Both the position numbers and the translations under genes were made by a program. Under the pieces are notes generated by a model, which did not search any database, was not told where the DNA came from, and saw nothing but the letters and a program-made list of their open reading frames with translations. Below, piece by piece: positions 44,591 to 55,000 of a stretch of 64,000 nucleotides of DNA. Within the stretch, counting starts at the first letter, position 1; each line of letters starts with the position of its first letter. This DNA is from JAGXRK01 sp963804005 (GTDB lineage: Bacteria; Bacteroidota; Ignavibacteria; Ignavibacteriales; Ignavibacteriaceae), in assembly GCA_963804005.1 (NCBI GenBank), contig CAWDOP010000014.1, forward strand, positions 1 through 64,000, written 5' to 3'.

Positions 44591-45535
44591 TTATCCTTTA
44601 TCAACGTTAAATAGTGAACTAATTGATTCGTTATTAAATGTTCTTAGCAGAGCTTCAGCAAATAAATCTGAAGCTGTTATAACCTTTATTTTTTTAGAAA
44701 CATTCTCATCAATTTTAATTGTGTCTGTAACTAACAGCAACTCTAATGCAGATTCATTCAACCTTTCAATAGCCGGACCGGAAAGCAACGGGTGCGTAGC
44801 AACACCGAAAATTCTTTGAGCACCTTTATCTTTTAATGACTTAATTGCTCCAATAAACGTTCCTGCTGTATCAATTAAATCATCAACTAATAAAATATCT
44901 TTGCCTTCAACATCACCGATGATATTCATCACTTCTGCTTTATTGTGTGTAAGACGTCTTTTATCAATAACAACAAAGCTGGCATCGAGCATTTTTGAAT
45001 ATGCCCTTGCAACTTTAATTCCGCCAACATCAGGAGAAACTACCGCCAAATTATCTGAGAGCGATGTTACATGATTAATAAAAACTGATGAACCATATAA
45101 ATGATCGAATGGAATATCAAAGAATCCCTGAATTTGGGATGCATGTAAATCCATGGTCATAACTCTGTCAGCCCCAGCTTCTATTATAAGATTAGCCATA
45201 AGTTTTGCAGTAATTGAAACTCTTGGCTGATCTTTTCTATCCTGCCTGGAATATCCAAAATAAGGAATAACTGCAGTAATTCTACTAGCTGATGCTCTTT
45301 TGGCTGCATCGAGCATTATCAATAATTCTAATATATTATCAGAGGGAGGATTTGTGGATTGAATGATAAACACTTCTCTGCCTCTGATATTTTCTCCAAA
45401 TTTAACCCAAATTTCACCGTCACTGAATCTTTTTGACTCTACGGCTCCCAATTTTTTACCAATATTCTTTGCAATTTTTGTTGCTAGTGGAAGATTTGAG
45501 CTTCCGGCAAAAATTAAGAAATCGTTCGATGGCAT
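44591..45535 (-). CDS. prs: Ribose-phosphate pyrophosphokinase
   Basis: A 314-residue cytoplasmic enzyme making PRPP from ribose 5-phosphate and ATP for nucleotide, His and Trp synthesis. Motifs: FSDGEIWVKFGENIRGREVF, DLHASQIQGFFDIPFDHL (metal/ATP), and the PRPP-binding VDDLIDTAGT. Length is typical of class I enzymes. It heads the prs-rplY-pth-hppA run and has the best promoter in the window. Confidence 0.97.
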   Translation of the reverse strand: MPSNDFLIFAGSSNLPLATKIAKNIGKKLGAVESKRFSDGEIWVKFGENIRGREVFIIQSTNPPSDNILELLIMLDAAKRASASRITAVIPYFGYSRQDRKDQPRVSITAKLMANLIIEAGADRVMTMDLHASQIQGFFDIPFDHLYGSSVFINHVTSLSDNLAVVSPDVGGIKVARAYSKMLDASFVVIDKRRLTHNKAEVMNIIGDVEGKDILLVDDLIDTAGTFIGAIKSLKDKGAQRIFGVATHPLLSGPAIERLNESALELLLVTDTIKIDENVSKKIKVITASDLFAEALLRTFNNESISSLFNVDKG

Positions 45536-45574
45536 AGGGTTATCTATCCTTAGGTCTATTTAAAAAATAGAGAA

Positions 45575-45606
45575 CAAATATAAGTATTGGGGTAAGTTAT
45601 GTCAAA
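45575..45606 (-). promoter_or_regulatory. Promoter of the prs operon
   Basis: Minus strand TTTGAC (45606-45601) and TATATTTG (45582-45575). The distance from TTTG to TATATTTG is 20 nt, a full match to the Bacteroidota -33/-7 consensus. Predicted start of transcription is about 33 nt before the prs ATG. Confidence 0.7.
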
Positions 45607-45685
45607 TAAATACTTTGCGAAGATTCCTAGAAAATTTGTTATGGCAAATTAAAAAAAACAAGTATTTCTTTGTTTTTTCGATTAT

Positions 45686-46351
45686 TTAGTCCTTTTTCTT
45701 TTTCAATAGAAAAATAATAACGACCAGTAAAACGAGTCCGGATAGAATAAATATCCAGTAAGGTGTTTCTTTTAATTTAAAGGGTTTAAATGTAACAGAT
45801 ATAGTTTTACCTCTTCCAATTTCAGGTAACGTATATGACCAACTTAAATTTTTTCCAATTTTATTAGTAGCGTTATGTGTAACTATATCTCCTCTGAAAT
45901 CAATATTATATGTTATGGAATACTTACTTCCATCTATGCCGAATCCGGTTGTAATCGGAGGAATAAATTGTGTGTAAATTTTCTGTCCTGAAGCTCCATC
46001 TTTCAGAGAAAACTCATATTGTGAAAATACTTTAAGTTTACTGAGTGAATCAACCTGTGTAAAATCGAGGTGAATTATAGCATGCAATGTACTGTCACTA
46101 GTATCAGTTTTTGCTTCAATGAAAGTTACTTTGGTAAAATCGGATGAAAATTCTTTTCGAATGGAATCTGGATTAAATATTCCAATGCTTTCAATAACAG
46201 GAATATTTGCATTAGAGTGAAAGTCCATCCAATAATTAATTTTCATTTTGCCTGAACCATCAGGATAGATTGTCATATCCTGGATATAATTTAAACATCC
46301 GGAGAGAAACAAAATTAAAATAGAAGATGCTATTAAAAATATTTTTTTCAA
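45686..46351 (-). CDS. Lipoprotein with C-terminal transmembrane helix
   Basis: A 221-residue protein. A signal peptide with lipobox Cys19 (LSGC) begins it, and a C-terminal hydrophobic helix (about 195-216) followed by KKKKD ends it, so both ends are membrane-attached. The middle is a beta-rich domain with MTIYPDGSGKMKINY, which resembles LPPM-type domains of actinobacterial and other lipoproteins. Function is unknown. It has a putative promoter at 46397-46404 and is divergent from the FmdB-like gene. Confidence 0.75.
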   Translation of the reverse strand: MKKIFLIASSILILFLSGCLNYIQDMTIYPDGSGKMKINYWMDFHSNANIPVIESIGIFNPDSIRKEFSSDFTKVTFIEAKTDTSDSTLHAIIHLDFTQVDSLSKLKVFSQYEFSLKDGASGQKIYTQFIPPITTGFGIDGSKYSITYNIDFRGDIVTHNATNKIGKNLSWSYTLPEIGRGKTISVTFKPFKLKETPYWIFILSGLVLLVVIIFLLKKKKD

Positions 46352-46396
46352 TGACTTTTTCTAGATAGTTTAGAATCTAATAAAAATTGTTTGCAT

Positions 46397-46404
46397 CAAA
46401 TTTA
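46397..46404 (-). promoter_or_regulatory. Putative -7 element of the lipoprotein gene
   Basis: Minus strand TAAATTTG, exact TAnnTTTG match, 46 nt before the ATG. No clear -33 element. Confidence 0.4.
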
Positions 46405-46462
46405 TGGAAATTTTAGTTGTAATTCAGTAAGTTTCCAGGCAATTTTTAATAAAGGAAATTAA

Positions 46463-46735
46463 ATGCCAACATATGATTATAAATGTACTATTTGTTCACA
46501 TTTTTTTGAAGTGTTTCAACCAATGAGTGCTGAGCCAATTAAGCAGTGCCCGAAATGTAATGGAGAGGTTAAGAGATTAATTGGTGCCGGTTTAGAACCG
46601 ATCTTTAAAGGCAGCGGTTTTTATCAAACAGATTATAAAAGTTCAAAAAAATCAGAAACTATTACCGATAGTAGTAAGGCTAAAACTGATTCTTCAAAGA
46701 TTGTAAAAAAGGATGCCAGTACTAATGCTGCATAA
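46463..46735 (+). CDS. FmdB-family zinc-ribbon protein
   Basis: A 90-residue protein. The FmdB zinc ribbon (MPTYDYKCTICSHFFE... CPKC; Cys8, Cys11, Cys29, Cys32) is followed by GSGFYQTDYKSSKK and a Ser/Lys-rich tail. FmdB-like proteins were noted as putative regulators; their mechanism is not established. AAAGGAAA precedes the ATG. It is monocistronic and terminated by a strong hairpin. Confidence 0.9.
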   Translation: MPTYDYKCTICSHFFEVFQPMSAEPIKQCPKCNGEVKRLIGAGLEPIFKGSGFYQTDYKSSKKSETITDSSKAKTDSSKIVKKDASTNAA

Positions 46736-46765
46736 ATAATTCTAATCTTTAAAGTATTTAAAACA

Positions 46766-46797
46766 AAAAAGGATTCCAGTAATAAGGAATCCTTTTT
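46766..46797. terminator. Bidirectional terminator between FmdB-like and peptidase/barrel genes
   Basis: A perfect 12-bp stem (46766-46777 with 46786-46797, 8-nt loop) with A5/T5 arms. It lies between convergent genes. Confidence 0.88.
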
Positions 46798-46821
46798 AAT
46801 TTTCAATTAAATTATATTTAC

Positions 46822-49800
46822 TTAGAAATCGGCACCTAAAGAAAAGTAATATCTTGGTGAAGAAAATTTATCAACATTATAAGCCCATGCAACATCAAAC
46901 CTTAAGAGAAAATAAAGCAGATAAAGCCTGGTCCCAACTCCCGTACCCATTAGCAAATCTTTCGAAATAAGATTGCCGGTCTCGGTTTTGGAAAAGAATT
47001 TTAGTTTTTCAGTATTATCCCACGCGGTTCCAACATCAATAAAAGCAACACCAAGAATATTGCTGAACAATATTGGTAATGCTCCCGGCACCAAATATCT
47101 TATAAACGGAAATCTGAATTCATAATTCATTAAAGCATACTTAGTACCAATTCTTTCAGCGTAATCGTACCCCCTTAAAGGAAGAGCTGCTGTTAGAAAA
47201 GCATAATCGGAAACTGATTCTAAAGGAACTTCAGTTGTGGCAAATGATCGGTTTATCCAATTTTCTGTCCCACCAATAAAAAATCTTTGTGCCTTGACTC
47301 CACCTGAATATCCTCCTGAAAATCTCATAACGAAAGAATAGTCTGTCCAGAATCTAAAATAATTTCTATAATCACCCAGAATTGAATAGAAGCTTAATTT
47401 GTCACTGCTTATCCCAGGATTACCGTAAATATCAAATCGGTACCTTGTTCCTTCAATAGGACTTGTATAGCCCCATAAAACATTATCTTTAATGAAGCTT
47501 AAAGAAGGGACTAAAAAGTTTGCTTCATCAACAGGTTCGCTAATATTATCCAGATTTTCACTTCTGACATTGAACCAGGTTAAACCGGCTTCAAATCTAT
47601 AAAAAGTGTTAAGCGGAATATTTGCATTTATCGCTGCTCCATAATTTCTAAACCTGAAAAGATCAGCAAACCCGCCTCTTAATAGTCGTACAAATCTTGC
47701 AGTGTGAAAACCCTGAATGCCATAATCAATTCTATCCGGTAAATAATAATAAGCCAAACCAAAATCACTATTCTTCAAATCAATTTGAAGACCGGTAACG
47801 CCAATCAAACGATGATTTCCAAGCACATCACTAAAGGAAATAATTGTTGTTCCTACCAAACCATAAATTGTATTGTAACCGGCATTTGCATAAACAATGT
47901 CAGGTCCAAATGTTATTTTATATTCCTTCACGACAAAGTCACCATCTTCCTCAAGATTGTCAGTAGGTCTGATAGAATCAAATTCTGCCTGATCTTTTTC
48001 GGAAGAAGAATCTTTTTCTGATCCGAATATGTAATTACTATAATCACTTTTTAATGCTTCGGAACCAGATTTAAGAGTATCAATTACATTTCCCGTAAAA
48101 ATTGAGATACCTTCATTTTTGGTTTCTACTGAGTCTTCGAATATTTTTACTAACTCTTCCTCGTATCCTTCCTCAGATTCTCTTTCTCTCTCTTGAGTCA
48201 GCCTTGCAATGAACTTGGTTGGTTCAAGAACTTCTAATTCGGTTTTGGGTTCGAATGGATTATTCATTAAGAAGAGATTAAAACTTGCTTTATAAAGTGT
48301 TGAAAAAACAAGTTTCTTAGCATCTTTTGAAATAGAAAGCTGATACAAACCCGTGAGAGAATTTGTTATTGGTTGCAAAGCTGAACTATCCGATTTCAAA
48401 TCTTTAACATAAATATTATTTATACCATTAAGGTCTGAAATCAGGAGAAGTTTTTCACTGTTTGAATCTTCTCTTGGTGATGTTTCATTACTGAAAGGAA
48501 GATTAGTTATTTGAGATATTTTTTTGTCTGACAAGTTTATGGCGTAAATATCTGTTTGAGAATAATTATGACTGTAAATTTTGAAATCATCCTGAATTTG
48601 TGATTTATTCAACATAGATTCTCTATCTGAAGCAAAATAAATTTTACTATCGTCCAATGACCAAAAAGGATCACTATCACTAAAAATGTCATCGGTTAAG
48701 TTGGTCAATTCCTGCGATTTCAAATCAAACAAATATATATCAGATTGTTTTTTATTTTGTCCGATAAAAGCAATGTATTTGCCATTATGTGACCAGGTAA
48801 CACTTTGAATTGTTTCCAATCTAACAGGAAGAGATTCTCTATTTTCCGATTCAATATCAATTATATAAATAACATCATAACCTTGACTTTTAGCAGAAAG
48901 GGCAATTTTGGTCCCATCGGGCGACCAGGTTAATCCAGGAGTTAAAATATTTAATTCCTCAAAATCAGGTGTGCGACTTCCCTGAACAAGTCTTTTAATA
49001 ATTTTACCGTCTATTGCATTCATCAAATAAACATCAAAATAAAAATTGCGATTGGTAATAAATGCAATCTTATCACCTTGTGGAGAAATGGCAGGGCTAG
49101 TATTATAAAATCCATCATCCTTTTCAGGATCGGTTAATCTTTTAGAAAATTCTTCCGGATCATCCCTGAATGCAATATCGGGCCAAAATGTTTTCTTAAT
49201 ATCTTTTTTCCATCTTTCATTAAACTCTTTAATTTCCAAACCTAATGTGCTTTTTATAGCTTCATTAACATTACCAATTCCTTTTATTTTACTAAGAAGT
49301 TCACCTATTTTTTCTTTACCGTATTTATTGGCCATGTAATAAAATACAGATTGCCCTCCTCGATAGGCAAAGTAACCGCTAAGTTGGTTTATATCCGGTA
49401 AATATTCGCTAATGGCTGCTTCACGAATAAACATATCGGTATCTACATCCCAGCCTAATGATTCAAATTCAGCAAGACCTTCACTGAACCAAATTGGGAA
49501 TGAAAGTGTAATATTATTTGATATGATGTTCTGAAGCGAACCGCCGTAAAACATATCATTCATTACAGCGTGAACCAATTCGTGATGGATTAAATGTCTG
49601 AATTGACTGTAAGAGCCACTAAACTGAATAACAACTCTGTTTTTAAATAATTCAGTAAATCCCGTAATACCCTCGCTAAGAGATATGTCAATTACGTTTG
49701 TTTCCTGAAAATCGTTTTGAGAATTGTAAACAATAACCGTGATACGATTATTTATTTGATATTTAAAAGTTTTCTGAATTGATTTAAGCGCATCTTCTGC

Positions 49801-49980
49801 AGCATGTGCGGCAAACTCTGTAAGTGTTTCACCGCCATTGGTAAAGTATATATCAAAATGATCAGTCTGGATATAAAACCAGTCAAGATCCTTGTACTGA
49901 ACCTTGTTCTTGCCAAATTGTGCGAATGCAGAACCGCTTAATACAAGTAAAATCAGAAATATTGTTTTATAACTCTTCAT
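46822..49980 (-). CDS. Gluzincin peptidase-PD40 propeller-outer membrane barrel protein
   Basis: A 1052-residue exported protein (signal peptide about 1-20). The N-terminal metallopeptidase domain contains HELVH (133-137) and a third ligand Glu167 in FSEGLAEF, an intact gluzincin site. Residues about 270-620 carry PD40/WD40-like beta-propeller repeats (PDGTKIAL, SHNGKYIAF, SLDDSKIYF). About 690-1052 form a BamA/TamA-type barrel with an RGY motif (LRGYDYAE) and terminal Phe. The ATG at 49980 has AGGAA upstream; a TTG six codons earlier is less likely. It lies 10 bp after rnr and downstream of the TamB-like gene. No POTRA domains are present, so it may be a TamA-like partner or a surface enzyme. 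Confidence 0.85.
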   Translation of the reverse strand: MKSYKTIFLILLVLSGSAFAQFGKNKVQYKDLDWFYIQTDHFDIYFTNGGETLTEFAAHAAEDALKSIQKTFKYQINNRITVIVYNSQNDFQETNVIDISLSEGITGFTELFKNRVVIQFSGSYSQFRHLIHHELVHAVMNDMFYGGSLQNIISNNITLSFPIWFSEGLAEFESLGWDVDTDMFIREAAISEYLPDINQLSGYFAYRGGQSVFYYMANKYGKEKIGELLSKIKGIGNVNEAIKSTLGLEIKEFNERWKKDIKKTFWPDIAFRDDPEEFSKRLTDPEKDDGFYNTSPAISPQGDKIAFITNRNFYFDVYLMNAIDGKIIKRLVQGSRTPDFEELNILTPGLTWSPDGTKIALSAKSQGYDVIYIIDIESENRESLPVRLETIQSVTWSHNGKYIAFIGQNKKQSDIYLFDLKSQELTNLTDDIFSDSDPFWSLDDSKIYFASDRESMLNKSQIQDDFKIYSHNYSQTDIYAINLSDKKISQITNLPFSNETSPREDSNSEKLLLISDLNGINNIYVKDLKSDSSALQPITNSLTGLYQLSISKDAKKLVFSTLYKASFNLFLMNNPFEPKTELEVLEPTKFIARLTQERERESEEGYEEELVKIFEDSVETKNEGISIFTGNVIDTLKSGSEALKSDYSNYIFGSEKDSSSEKDQAEFDSIRPTDNLEEDGDFVVKEYKITFGPDIVYANAGYNTIYGLVGTTIISFSDVLGNHRLIGVTGLQIDLKNSDFGLAYYYLPDRIDYGIQGFHTARFVRLLRGGFADLFRFRNYGAAINANIPLNTFYRFEAGLTWFNVRSENLDNISEPVDEANFLVPSLSFIKDNVLWGYTSPIEGTRYRFDIYGNPGISSDKLSFYSILGDYRNYFRFWTDYSFVMRFSGGYSGGVKAQRFFIGGTENWINRSFATTEVPLESVSDYAFLTAALPLRGYDYAERIGTKYALMNYEFRFPFIRYLVPGALPILFSNILGVAFIDVGTAWDNTEKLKFFSKTETGNLISKDLLMGTGVGTRLYLLYFLLRFDVAWAYNVDKFSSPRYYFSLGADF

Positions 49981-49990
49981 TATAATTTTC

Positions 49991-52087
49991 CTAATCAACT
50001 ATTATAAAATCTAATGTGGATTTGCCTTTATCAACACGCACTAGTTTCACGTTAACTTTATCTCCTAATCTAAATTGTTTTTTAGATGCCTTACCAATTA
50101 AGGAATATTTTTTCTCATCGTAAACATAAAAATCGTCCTCCAAATCTCTAAGTCTTATCAGTCCTTCTGCAAGTATATCTGTAATTTTAACAAAAATTCC
50201 GAAATTAGTAATACCAGAAATTATGGCGTGAAATTCTTCCCCCAAGTGATCTGACAAAAATTCTATTTGATTAAGTTTAACTGAAAGTCGTTCGGCTTCA
50301 ATAGCATTTCTTTCACAAAATGAAACATGATCACATACTTCTTCAAGTACAGCATACGAATAAGGATTTTTTTTATCGCCATTATTGTAGTGCAATAATA
50401 ACCTGTGCGCAATCAGATCGGAGTATCTCCTAATTGGAGAGGTAAAATGTGAATAATATTTAAAACCCAATCCATAATGTCCGATATTATTCGGAGAATA
50501 ATCTGCTTTTGCCATAGACCGAATTGCTAGTTCATTTATCAGTGCTTCTTCTTCTTTCCCTTTTACTTCTTTCATCAATTTTTGAAACTGGATTGATTTG
50601 GAATTTGAATTAGGATCAAATGAATATCCTAAAGTTTTTACAAATCTTGAAAATTCATAAATCTTATCCTGATCTGGAAGGTCGTGAGTCCTATAAACAA
50701 AAGGTCTTGGATTTCCATTCTTTGGCAAAGCAATATGCGTGGCAACTAATTTATTTGCTAACAACATAAATTCTTCCACCAGCATATTACTTTCTGTAAC
50801 TTCTTTTTTTAACACCTTAACCGGTTTACCGTTTTCATCAAGTTCAAATTTTATTTCAGGAGTTGCAAAATCGAAACTACCGGACTGCATTCTCTTTCTT
50901 CTTAGATTTTTAGCAAATTTATTCAGAGTCAAAACATCTTCAGCAAAATCTCCTTCATTGGTTTCAATTATTTGCTGAACCTCTTCATAAGAAAATCTTC
51001 TTTTGCTGTTAATTACTGTTTTAACAATTTTATAATCAACCAGCTTACATTGCTGGGTAATTTCAATTATTACAGAATAAGTTAATCTGTCTTCATTTGG
51101 CACTAAAGAACAAACCTGATTTGATAATTTTTCAGGAAGCATAGGTATAACCTTACCAACAAAGTAAACGCTGTTACCTCGCGTTAGGGCTTCCTTATCA
51201 AGTTCAGTATCGGATTTTACATAATGACTTACATCTGCAATATGAATTCCAATCTTATAATTATTGTTTTTAAGCTTTTCAACAGAAAGTGCATCGTCAA
51301 AATCTTTTGCATCAACCGGATCAATAGTAAAAACATTGGCATCTCTAAAATCAACTCTTTCTTCCAAATGCCCTGGCTGAATCTTTGGATTAATTTTCTC
51401 TGCTTCTTTAAGACAGTTAGATGAGAACTTATAGTTTAAACTGAACTCGCGGGCTAAAGCAATAACACTGGTATCAAGAGATCCATCTTTGCCTAAAACT
51501 TCTATTATTTCTCCTTCAGGATTGCGAGCTGAATCATCCCATTCTATATTACTCACTATAACCCGGTCACCCTTTTTTGCACCTTTTAATTTGGATTGCT
51601 CAATGTAAATATCTTTATGAATTGCCGGATCATCAGGAGTAATAAAGTAAAATGATTTTGATTTTTTCAGTGTTCCGGGAATTTCAACTTTTTTTCTTTT
51701 AATGATGTTCGTGATTTGTCCCTCAAGATTTTTACCTTTTTGTTTTGCAAGAAGAGTAACTTCAACCTTATCTCCGTCGAAGGCAGTCCCAATATTTCTA
51801 GCTGCAACAAATATATCCCCAATATCTTTACTTTCGGGTGTAACAAAGCCATAGCCGTTGGAAGTAACTTGTAAGGAGCCTATAATTCTATTTGATACCG
51901 GAATAGTATTAAGTTTCAATTTTTTACCTACTTTACTTAAAAACGATTCTTCGATTAATTTATGAAGTGCTGATTTTAAGGCAGCATAATCGTGATCTGA
52001 TAAAATATCCAATCTTTGAGCAATTTCTTTTGTCTTAAATGCTCTGGAAGGATTCTTCTTAAAGAAAGATTTCAGTTCTTTTTTCAA
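49991..52087 (-). CDS. rnr: Ribonuclease R
   Basis: A 698-residue 3'-5' exoribonuclease. N-terminal winged-helix and cold-shock domains (about 1-225) precede the RNB catalytic domain. Its DFRDANVFTIDPVDAKDFDDA block holds the Mg-binding aspartates. The C-terminal S1 domain (about 615-695) is present, but the Lys-rich tail of E. coli RNase R is short, hence the smaller size. The TTG start directly follows the TamB stop, implying coupling. It degrades structured RNA and defective rRNA. Confidence 0.93.
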   Translation of the reverse strand: MKKELKSFFKKNPSRAFKTKEIAQRLDILSDHDYAALKSALHKLIEESFLSKVGKKLKLNTIPVSNRIIGSLQVTSNGYGFVTPESKDIGDIFVAARNIGTAFDGDKVEVTLLAKQKGKNLEGQITNIIKRKKVEIPGTLKKSKSFYFITPDDPAIHKDIYIEQSKLKGAKKGDRVIVSNIEWDDSARNPEGEIIEVLGKDGSLDTSVIALAREFSLNYKFSSNCLKEAEKINPKIQPGHLEERVDFRDANVFTIDPVDAKDFDDALSVEKLKNNNYKIGIHIADVSHYVKSDTELDKEALTRGNSVYFVGKVIPMLPEKLSNQVCSLVPNEDRLTYSVIIEITQQCKLVDYKIVKTVINSKRRFSYEEVQQIIETNEGDFAEDVLTLNKFAKNLRRKRMQSGSFDFATPEIKFELDENGKPVKVLKKEVTESNMLVEEFMLLANKLVATHIALPKNGNPRPFVYRTHDLPDQDKIYEFSRFVKTLGYSFDPNSNSKSIQFQKLMKEVKGKEEEALINELAIRSMAKADYSPNNIGHYGLGFKYYSHFTSPIRRYSDLIAHRLLLHYNNGDKKNPYSYAVLEEVCDHVSFCERNAIEAERLSVKLNQIEFLSDHLGEEFHAIISGITNFGIFVKITDILAEGLIRLRDLEDDFYVYDEKKYSLIGKASKKQFRLGDKVNVKLVRVDKGKSTLDFIIVD

Positions 52088-55000
52088 TTAAAAATCAAAC
52101 CTGTATTTTAATCCTAGTTCATTAAACATATCATTAGAAAAAGTAGTTTCATTAATTGCTTCTTTTCTTTCAAGACGAAAGAGTAACTGTCGAATAACAG
52201 GATATTCAATTTTTACATTTGCCCGGCTTAAATCCTGGAAAACATCTGTTGAGCCGCCGATTTCATATTTGAATTTTCCCGCTTTTCCAATCAGATTAAA
52301 CTTAGTTTCTGAACCAATCTGCCTCAGTTGAACACTTCTTACATAATCGCCAAGATACTTATTTAAAACCCCACCAAGAACGGAACCAGCTAAACTTGCA
52401 GCTGTTGATGCTGCAGCATTTATTTCCTGTGTAGTTGCTCCATCCGTAAACTTACCTGCAATTAAAAAGAGGAAAGCATCAGATGTTGTTTTGGTAGGAT
52501 CTCTCTCATCATTTTCAATTTTATCTGAACCAACGTATACTGCTATATTTTCTTCATCTTTTATAAAGTTTTTGCTCAGTTCACTCAAAGGTCCGTTAAA
52601 TCTTATCTTTACTGCTACCTCAACCTCATCGGCAGTTCCGGTAGTATCGGCCGGATAGTAGTAATTTCTATAAATGGCTGTGATGTTTAATATTGGATTC
52701 TCTAGTTTTTCAACTCTCACGTTTCCAACTACTTCAAAAGTTTTAATGAACGAAAGTTTTGAACCCTCTAATAAGTTAAGCTGACCTGTTGAAACAGTTC
52801 GTCCGTCCCTGGATGAAAGCTCAAAATTACCGTCCATCATAGCAGTCAAACTCTGATTTAATTCTTTGGATAAAACAACAATCATTTTTGCTTCGGTTTT
52901 CATGTTAACCCGAATATTGTAATCAAAATTACTCTTTACAGTTTGCTCACCTGTTTCTAGAAATTTACTTTGTTCAGCAACTATAACTAAACTATCGAGT
53001 CTGCTCTCAAACAAATTAAGAGGATCGATGTATTCAGGAAACCTGTAGATAAAACCAGATGTATTCTGATAAGCAGTTTGTGGTAATGTAAAAATAAGAT
53101 CTGCTACTGTTACATTGATAGGAATATCAACAAATGCTGTCTGGTCATTAATGGTCAAATGAATTTCCCCATCTGTTTGAATTACCAGATCACCATAAAC
53201 TATCGGATTAACTTCGCGTGAAACTTTATCTAAGATTTTCAGATCACCTTTTAAATTTAGATCTGCATTTACAAAGTTAATTTTATCAAGCAGTATTTCA
53301 CCGTTTCCTATTAATGTGCCTCCATATCTTGTTCCGATTACATTTCCAAGCGATACGTTTTCAATTTGAATGACGTCTTTGTTAAATAGGGCTTTAGCTT
53401 CAAAATTATATCTGAGGTTATTATTCTCTGCAATAAACGAAGTGTTATGAATATCAATAAATCCGTTTATAAGCGGATCATCAATTGTTCCAGCAACATA
53501 CATGTTTATGTTTAACTTACCTGTAAGATCATTAATAAAAGGCACTGCATTTCCTAAAGATGATAGATCAAAATCTTCAGAAATTATTTTAATATTCAAT
53601 TCCTTTGGAACAATTGATTCATTCCCATTTTCGTTAGATGATAATTCAAACGGAACTGTTCCATAGATTTTTAGTTTAGGTATTTCAATTGTTTTGGATG
53701 AATCAATGAATTTCAAATCTGTGCTTATCTCATTATTTGCAAAAGAAAGATCAGAAAGAATTATTCCTAGGTTCTTTCCCTGATATATTAAATCATTCAT
53801 AATAAGATTCACTGATAATATCGGATTTGCAATATTTCCTTTTAACTGTCCAGTTAAATTTATCTTTGAATCGAAATTGCTATCATCATCAATGCCAATA
53901 GTCTCTCTTCCTAACACCCTCCACTCTAAATCCCTCGCATAAAAATTGACTAATCCTTCCCCTTCAAAACCAAAATTACCTGTTAGGTTAAATATGCCGT
54001 TTGCTAAAGAAAGATTTACGCTTTCAAAATTAAAATCGGAATCTTTATAATTTATTACAACTTTTTCTGAGTTCTTTATTTTAAGATTATTATAGTTAAT
54101 TTTTATAGAATCAAATTGGGCAACTAATTGCTGAAGATCTTCGTTTACATTTAAAGAACCTTGTAATTTAAGGTTAAGATAATCTTCCATTTGTGTGTTA
54201 AAATTTAAAGAGACAGTGTCATTGTCAATTGAAGTTCGAAAACCAATATTATAAAAGTTACTGCCTGCATATAAACGATTCGCTCGGAAGAAAAGAAAAC
54301 CAGAAAAATCTTCTAAAGAACCAGATTGAATTTTATTCCATAAAGTAATGTCTAATTTTGTTCTGGTAAGAAAATAAAGATCAACATTATTCCAGAATTT
54401 AAAGTAATTCAAATCAACTGTTGAGGAAAACAATATGCTGTCTTGAGTTGTTATTATATTCCCAGCTATGCTTCCGTCAATTTCTAATTCAGAATCACCT
54501 AACTTTAAAGTAAGAAAATCTTTAAAGTCTACAAGATAATCGAGGGAAATATCTTCAATAGCCAGTATTCTTTTACTCTGCTGGCTTAAGACCGGAATGT
54601 TTGATTCCTTAGTCCGGAAAAGATAAGAATATTTTTCAAAAATAGAACTCTGAAGCATTTCTATCTCTGCTAAAATAACATCGGATAATGTAACAATTGA
54701 ATATTGACCCGATATTGTAAGGTCGGCTATGTCAGAAATAATATTAATAATTTTATTACCGTTATCGTTTCTTCTTACGTCAACAATCAGCAATGTACTA
54801 TCAATATTAAAACCATAAATATAAGATTCCTTAAAATTCACAAACATGAAAAGATCAAGACTATCGGGATTAAAACCTTTTCCTTCTGCTTGCAATTCAA
54901 AATTAATTTTTGATTCTAATTCTTCATCATTTATAATTTTTCCGAGATTTAAATTTTTTACCATCATTTCCAGACTATAAGACGGATCATCGGGCTCATT

